Of a stretch of 55,446 nucleotides of DNA, positions 50,694 to 55,446 are shown piece after piece. How positions within the stretch are numbered: position 1 is the stretch's first letter; each line of letters begins with the position of its first letter. Both the position numbers and the translations under genes were made by a program. The DNA comes from Desulfobacteraceae bacterium. GTDB lineage: Bacteria > Desulfobacterota > Desulfobacteria > Desulfobacterales > Desulfosarcinaceae. Below the pieces are notes generated by a model, which ran no database searches, was not told the DNA's origin, and saw nothing but the letters and a program-made list of their open reading frames with translations. Location of the stretch: contig JAAERL010000628.1 of the NCBI GenBank assembly GCA_024230435.1, forward strand, positions 1 to 55,446, given 5' to 3'.

Positions 50694-53435
50694 ATGAAAC
50701 TTCCTGAAACGCTCAATTTCAATTTTCTTGATACACAGTACCAGCGTTACCTGGACAATCCGGAATCCGTAAGCCGTGACTGGCAAATCTTTTTTTCAGG
50801 ATTTGATATGGGATTTGAACGCAGCGCCTCCGTCCGGGAGCCTGCCAACTCAACCACAGATGCTAAAGTCTGGGCCCGGATTGGTGAACTGATCCACCGT
50901 TATCGTGATATCGGACATCTTTTAGCGTGTATGGACCCGCTTTCGGCTTGTCCCACTGAGCATCCGTTACTGGAAATTGAAAATTTCGGATTTTCCACAG
51001 GGGACATGGATAAAGTATTTCCAACACCCCAATTTACTTTTATGGAGCAAGGGTCATTAAAAGAAATTGTTCAAATTCTCAAGCAGACCTATTGCCGTTG
51101 CATTGGGGTTGAATACATGCATCTGCAAGATCCCGGTGAGCGCTTGTGGCTCCAGCAGCGCATGGAACCGGTGCGCAACACTGCCGAAGATTCTGAACAC
51201 GAAAAAAGCCAACGGCTGATCAAGCTGACCCAATCGGCTTTGTTTGAGCAGTTCTTGAATAAAAAGTATCTGGCGGTAACCCGCTTTTCCCTTGAAGGCG
51301 CAGATGGCATCATTGCTATGCTCGACACCATGCTGCATAAACTGGCGGATCTGGACTGCCGGGAAATGATTCTCGGTATGGCGCATCGCGGCAGGCTTAA
51401 TGTTCAGGCTAACATCTTAAACAAACCTATTGAAGAAATCCTGGCCGAGTTTGAAACCTGCTACGACAGCGGCCAGCTCATCGGCGCCGGTGATGTAAAA
51501 TATCACAATGGCTACCTGTCTGATATCCGGCTGGGAAACGATGACGTAATATCGGCTTTGCTGGTAAACAATCCCAGCCATCTTGAAGCTGTTAATCCTG
51601 TGGTCGAAGGCATAGTTAGGGCGCGGCAGCAAATTTACGGTAAACAGGGGCCGGACAGGGTCGTACCGGTTTTGCTGCATGGGGATGCGGCCTTTGCTGG
51701 ACAGGGCGTTGTGGCCGAAACCCTGAACATGAGCCAACTGGAAGGTTACCGTACAGGCGGCACCATTCATATTGTTATCAATAACCAGATCGGTTATACC
51801 ACCTTGCCCGAAGATGCCCGCTCTACGCGCTATTCAACGGATGTCGCCAAAATGCTCATGGTTCCGATTTTCCATGTGCATGGCGAGAACCCGGACGCGC
51901 TTGCTCATGTCATCCGCCTAGCCGTGGAATACCGGTATGCATTTAAAAAGGATGTTGTCATTGATGTGATTTGCTATCGCCGCTTCGGCCACAATGAGGC
52001 CGATGAGCCCTATTTCACCCAGCCGTTGATGTATGAGCGTATCCGCGAACGCCCCCCGGCCCACAAGCTTTATGCCCGGCAACTGATCAGCGAGGCTGTG
52101 ATAACGCAAAAAGCCTTTATGCAAATGCAAGCGAATATAAACCGCCGTCTTGAAGACGCCTATGAACAAGTTCACGCCAGTGCCTGCCCTTTTCCCCAAT
52201 CCGGGTTTTTTGATCAGTGGGAAGGCTATCACGGCCGGTTCTCCTTCAAAGATGTCAAAACAGGTATAAACGTGCAAACTCTTGTAGAGCTGGCGCGCCG
52301 GATCAATACCTTGCCTGAAAATTTCTCAGCCCATAGTAAAGTGAAAATGCTGCTGCGCAAAAGATTGGAAGCTGTTGAAAAAGCAGAGGGTATCGACTGG
52401 GCCAATGCGGAAAGCCTTGCTTTTGCGGCCTTGCTCCGTCAGGGGCACCCCATACGCTTGAGCGGCCAGGATAGCGGCCGCGGAACATTCAGCCAGCGCC
52501 ATAGTGTTGTTTTTGACCGCAAAACCGGCAAGCCCTATATTCCCCTTAGATCTATCGGAAATGGCAGTGCTGCGTTTCACGTCCATAATAGTTTGCTGGC
52601 CGAAGCCAGCGTATTGGGATTTGAATACGGATATGCCGTGGCGCAACCGCTGGGGCTGACCATATGGGAGGCCCAATTTGGCGATTTCGCCAATAACGCC
52701 CAGGCAGTCATTGATTTGTTTCTGGCATCCGGAGAATCCAAGTGGCGGCGTCTGTGCGGCCTTGTTCTTCTGCTTCCCCATGGATGGGAAGGGCTGGGGC
52801 CTGAGCATTCATCGGCAAGATTGGAACGTTTTCTTCAATTGTGTGCAGATGACAATATGCAGGTGTGTGACTTGACCACACCGGCGCAGTATTTTCATCT
52901 TTTGCGCCGGCAAGCCCTGTGCGCATACCGCAAGGTGCTGATTCTTATGACCCCCAAAAGCCTGCTGCGTCATCCCATGGCCGTATCAAAACGGGAAGAC
53001 TTGTCAAGCGGCGGATTTTACCCTTTAATCGACGATGCGGCCGATCCGCGGGAAGTAACAAAGGTTTTGCTTTGCAGTGGTAAAATTTATTACCAGTTAC
53101 TTTTAAGGCGCAATGCCTTGAATACCAACAAAATCGCCATCGTACGCCTTGAGCAGTATTATCCTTTTCCCGAACAAGCATTTAAGAAAATGCAGGCACG
53201 TTATAAAGGCGTTCAAGAATGGGTGTGGGTGCAAGAAGCTCCGCAGAATATGGGCGGCTGGCAGTTTGTAAAATCTTTTATTGAACCGCTTATCAACCGC
53301 CCGTTAATCTATTCCGGGCGTAAACCGGCAGCCAGCCCGGCCACAGGGTTTCCAAATATCTATAAACAAGAACAGGAGGCGATATCCGACCAGGCCGTGG
53401 GTCCGCTGACAAGCGGCGGGGCAACGGCAGGGTAG
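50694..53435 (+). CDS. sucA: 2-oxoglutarate dehydrogenase E1 component
   Basis: 913 residues, near the usual 930. The N-terminal marks are NFNFLDTQYQRYLDNPESVS (E1 N-domain), then EGADGIIAMLDTMLHKLADL and AHRGRLNVQANILNKP. Thiamine diphosphate binding: HGDAAFAGQGVVAETLNMS; later GQDSGRGTFSQRHSVV and FEYGYAVAQP. It oxidatively decarboxylates 2-oxoglutarate. First gene of sucA-sucB-lpd. AGAGG precedes the ATG. Confidence 0.97.
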   Translation: MKLPETLNFNFLDTQYQRYLDNPESVSRDWQIFFSGFDMGFERSASVREPANSTTDAKVWARIGELIHRYRDIGHLLACMDPLSACPTEHPLLEIENFGFSTGDMDKVFPTPQFTFMEQGSLKEIVQILKQTYCRCIGVEYMHLQDPGERLWLQQRMEPVRNTAEDSEHEKSQRLIKLTQSALFEQFLNKKYLAVTRFSLEGADGIIAMLDTMLHKLADLDCREMILGMAHRGRLNVQANILNKPIEEILAEFETCYDSGQLIGAGDVKYHNGYLSDIRLGNDDVISALLVNNPSHLEAVNPVVEGIVRARQQIYGKQGPDRVVPVLLHGDAAFAGQGVVAETLNMSQLEGYRTGGTIHIVINNQIGYTTLPEDARSTRYSTDVAKMLMVPIFHVHGENPDALAHVIRLAVEYRYAFKKDVVIDVICYRRFGHNEADEPYFTQPLMYERIRERPPAHKLYARQLISEAVITQKAFMQMQANINRRLEDAYEQVHASACPFPQSGFFDQWEGYHGRFSFKDVKTGINVQTLVELARRINTLPENFSAHSKVKMLLRKRLEAVEKAEGIDWANAESLAFAALLRQGHPIRLSGQDSGRGTFSQRHSVVFDRKTGKPYIPLRSIGNGSAAFHVHNSLLAEASVLGFEYGYAVAQPLGLTIWEAQFGDFANNAQAVIDLFLASGESKWRRLCGLVLLLPHGWEGLGPEHSSARLERFLQLCADDNMQVCDLTTPAQYFHLLRRQALCAYRKVLILMTPKSLLRHPMAVSKREDLSSGGFYPLIDDAADPREVTKVLLCSGKIYYQLLLRRNALNTNKIAIVRLEQYYPFPEQAFKKMQARYKGVQEWVWVQEAPQNMGGWQFVKSFIEPLINRPLIYSGRKPAASPATGFPNIYKQEQEAISDQAVGPLTSGGATAG

Positions 53436-53485
53436 GCTCTGACGTTGAAATGTTAGGGTAAAGTGTGTGGAAAAAAGGAGTTAAT

Positions 53486-54769
53486 ATGGCAGTAATTGAA
53501 GTCAAGATTCCCACGGTGGGAGAATCCGTTCAAGAAGCCGTGCTGGTGCAATGGTTTAAAAAAGACGGTGAAGTTGTTGAAAAAGACGAGCCGATTTTTG
53601 TCATTGAAACAGACAAAGTCACCTTAGAGGTTGTGGCCGAAACCGGCGGGATACTCCAAATCAAGACGGCTGAAGGTGAAACGGCGGCTGTTGGCGCAGT
53701 TGTTGCCCTGATTGAAACTACGGCTAAAAAGAAAGTTTCAGAACCCGGGCCCCGAAAGGAAAAAACCAGCGCTGTCCATGCGTTGGCGCAAGATTTAGCA
53801 CCTGAAAATCAAAACACGGGCCAGCCTGCGCCCACGCCTGCCGGAACCGGAAAAATCGTTGCGCAGCCTGCTGCCGGTGCCGCAAAACCTCTGAGCCTTT
53901 CTCCTGCGGTTCGAAGGCTGACCTCCGAAAAAAAATTGGACCCGGTGAAGATAACCGGCAGCGGTCCGGGAGGCCGGATCACTAAGTCGGATGTGCTGCT
54001 GCATCTTGAACAAGCACCTGCCGGAGTGCCGGAAGAATGTATACCTCCACCGGAATTGAGCAAAGAAGAAGGTGCGCAAGTGCGCAAAGCCATGACACCT
54101 ATTCGCAAGCGCATTGCCGCCCGTTTACTGGAAGCAAAACAAAACACGGCCATGCTGACCACGTTTAACGATGCCGACATGAGCCGGGTTATGGGATTGC
54201 GCTCCACATATAAAGCCGGATTTAGTGAAAAGTACAATATCGGCTTGGGATTCATGTCTTTTTTCGTAAAAGCTTGCGTCCAGGCCCTTAAAGAAATCCC
54301 GCAGATCAACGCGTTTATCGACGGCGGTGAAATTGTCTACCACAATTATCAACATATCGGTGTGGCCATAGGCTCCGGCAAAGGGCTGGTGGCGCCGGTG
54401 ATCCGGCATGCCGAAAAACTCTCATTCGCCGGTATAGAAAAAGCAATTGTGGATTACCTCTCAAAGATTAACGAAAACCGGCTTGAGTTGGCAGACCTTG
54501 AGGGCGGCACGTTTACCATCAGCAACGGCGGCATTTACGGGTCTTTGCTGAGCACGCCTATTTTGAATATGCCTCAAAGCGGTATTCTGGGGATGCATCG
54601 CATTGAAAAACGTGCGGTGGTTGTCAATGATCAAATTACTATCCGGCCGATGATGTATGTCGCCTTAAGCTATGATCACCGCGTCATTGATGGCCGTGAA
54701 GCCGTCACTTTTCTCAAACGAATTAAGGAGATGGTGGAAAATCCTGAACGGCTCCTGTTGGAGGTGTAA
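53486..54769 (+). CDS. sucB: Dihydrolipoamide succinyltransferase (E2 component)
   Basis: 427 residues from the ATG at 53486, preceded by AAAGGAG; a GTG start 21 bases earlier is not needed. Lipoyl domain with the lipoyl lysine K44 ([15 protein letters not shown]), a Pro/Ala linker, E3-binding domain ([20 protein letters not shown]), and catalytic domain ending [16 protein letters not shown] with H398 and D402. One lipoyl domain, as usual for SucB. It follows sucA by 50 bp; the lpd start is 2 bp after its stop. Confidence 0.96.
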   Translation: MAVIEVKIPTVGESVQEAVLVQWFKKDGEVVEKDEPIFVIETDKVTLEVVAETGGILQIKTAEGETAAVGAVVALIETTAKKKVSEPGPRKEKTSAVHALAQDLAPENQNTGQPAPTPAGTGKIVAQPAAGAAKPLSLSPAVRRLTSEKKLDPVKITGSGPGGRITKSDVLLHLEQAPAGVPEECIPPPELSKEEGAQVRKAMTPIRKRIAARLLEAKQNTAMLTTFNDADMSRVMGLRSTYKAGFSEKYNIGLGFMSFFVKACVQALKEIPQINAFIDGGEIVYHNYQHIGVAIGSGKGLVAPVIRHAEKLSFAGIEKAIVDYLSKINENRLELADLEGGTFTISNGGIYGSLLSTPILNMPQSGILGMHRIEKRAVVVNDQITIRPMMYVALSYDHRVIDGREAVTFLKRIKEMVENPERLLLEV

Positions 54770-54771
54770 CT

Positions 54772-55446
54772 ATGTCTGACTATGATTTGATTGTTATCGG
54801 ATCGGGACCCGGCGGATACGTGGCTGCAGTCAGGGCCGCCCAATTGGGTTTGAAAACCGCCTGTATTGAAAAAGCCGAACGTCTCGGAGGCGTCTGTTTA
54901 AATGTGGGCTGCATTCCCAGCAAGGCCCTGCTGGATTCCAGCGAGTATTACCATTTCGCCAAAAACAATCTGGAGCCACATGGCGTCAAAACCGGAAAGG
55001 TCAGTCTTGATCTTGCCGCAATGATGGCGCGAAAGGACCAGGTCGTTGCCGATCTGACCCAAAGTGTGCGCAAACTGCTTGAAAGCCATCGGATTGACGT
55101 TATCCGCGGCAAAGCAGCTTTGACCGAGCCCGGAAAAATAGACGTCGTGCACAACGGCGGCAAAAGAAGTTATCTTGAAGCCCGGCAAATTCTTTTGGCC
55201 TGCGGCAGTGAACCTGTTCAGTTGACGGGAGCGCCCTTTGACGGCGAACGTATCGTCAGCTCTACCGAGGCATTATGTTTCGATAGTGTACCAAAGCACC
55301 TTGGGATTGCCGGCGGTGGATATATTGGCCTTGAACTCGGTTCCGTATGGCGCCGCTTGGGAGCCAATGTCACGGTAATAGAAATGCTTCCAAAAATCGG
55401 CACGGGATTAGACGGCCAGGTGGCCCGTATGCTGGATCGCATCCTG
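54772..55446 (+). CDS. lpdA: Dihydrolipoamide dehydrogenase (E3), partial at window end
   Basis: The first 225 residues are present; the gene runs off the window. It starts SDYDLIVIGSGPGGYVAAVR (FAD motif GxGxxG) and has the redox-active disulfide GGVCLNVGCIPSKAL, C42 and C47. The NAD-binding motif GIAGGGYIGLELGSVW is also in view. It reoxidises the lipoyl groups of E2 with NAD. The GGAGG ribosome site lies in the end of sucB. Confidence 0.96.
   Translation, partial: MSDYDLIVIGSGPGGYVAAVRAAQLGLKTACIEKAERLGGVCLNVGCIPSKALLDSSEYYHFAKNNLEPHGVKTGKVSLDLAAMMARKDQVVADLTQSVRKLLESHRIDVIRGKAALTEPGKIDVVHNGGKRSYLEARQILLACGSEPVQLTGAPFDGERIVSSTEALCFDSVPKHLGIAGGGYIGLELGSVWRRLGANVTVIEMLPKIGTGLDGQVARMLDRIL

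Noticed and set aside
1-55446. CRISPR array
   Set aside because: The family A repeats are spaced by kilobases, vary in orientation and have no regular spacers or cas genes.

Overview
The window reads as a chromosomal segment of a Desulfobacterota-type (deltaproteobacterial) anaerobe. This is an inference from gene content: a HesB-like selenoprotein with an in-frame UGA, HdrC-like iron-sulfur proteins, a DUF362/polyferredoxin/aldo-keto reductase cluster, a rhodanese-ferritin fusion, and many response-regulator and HEAT-repeat proteins. No rRNA, tRNA or CRISPR array was seen.

Layout. 1-5.5 kb is an AT-rich accessory stretch: a GNAT acetyltransferase, a large isolated protein with a papain-like/NlpC-type C-terminal domain, a PglD-type acyltransferase, a tiny YqaE/PMP3 membrane protein, and transposase relics. 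5.5-11 kb carries leuCD, an IS200-type tnpA relic, lepA and a receiver-GGDEF protein. 11.4-16.7 kb is a four-gene redox operon (DUF6599-like, DUF362, membrane polyferredoxin, Tat-exported aldo-keto reductase). 16.7-21 kb holds a DUF1232-DnaJ protein, a holin-like membrane protein, ndk-trmJ, an IS6 remnant and a tandem HdrC-like protein. 21-31 kb contains mostly housekeeping genes: FmdB, macro domain, HesB selenoprotein, enoyl-CoA hydratase, epimerase, nitroreductase, YyaL, rhodanese-ferritin and HEAT-receiver. 31-36.5 kb has two paralogous secreted beta-propeller/FnIII proteins flanking a small secreted Cys-rich protein and a conjugative-relaxase relic. 36.6-41.6 kb is a complete GldA/GldF/GldG-like ABC operon with DUF4340. 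42.2-43.5 kb holds a membrane/coiled-coil protein whose reading frame continues, across one TAA, into a eukaryotic-type RGS domain. 43.8-50 kb has a low-molecular-weight tyrosine phosphatase, an ExeA-like ATPase divergent from a degenerate NtrC-like regulator, a B12-binding radical SAM protein and an HD hydrolase. 50.7 kb to the end is the 2-oxoglutarate dehydrogenase operon sucA-sucB-lpd, cut by the window edge.

The most striking points are (1) the RGS-like protein with its in-frame stop; (2) at least four families of non-coding foldback repeats, one with seven near-complete copies plus two fragments, all intergenic and several touching stop codons or ribosome binding sites; and (3) an NtrC-type protein that has lost the GAFTGA loop, arginine fingers, sensor II arginine and DNA-binding domain. 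Relics of at least five different mobile-element types (REP-associated tyrosine transposase, IS200 tnpA, IS605 tnpB, IS6, conjugative relaxase) show heavy past traffic.
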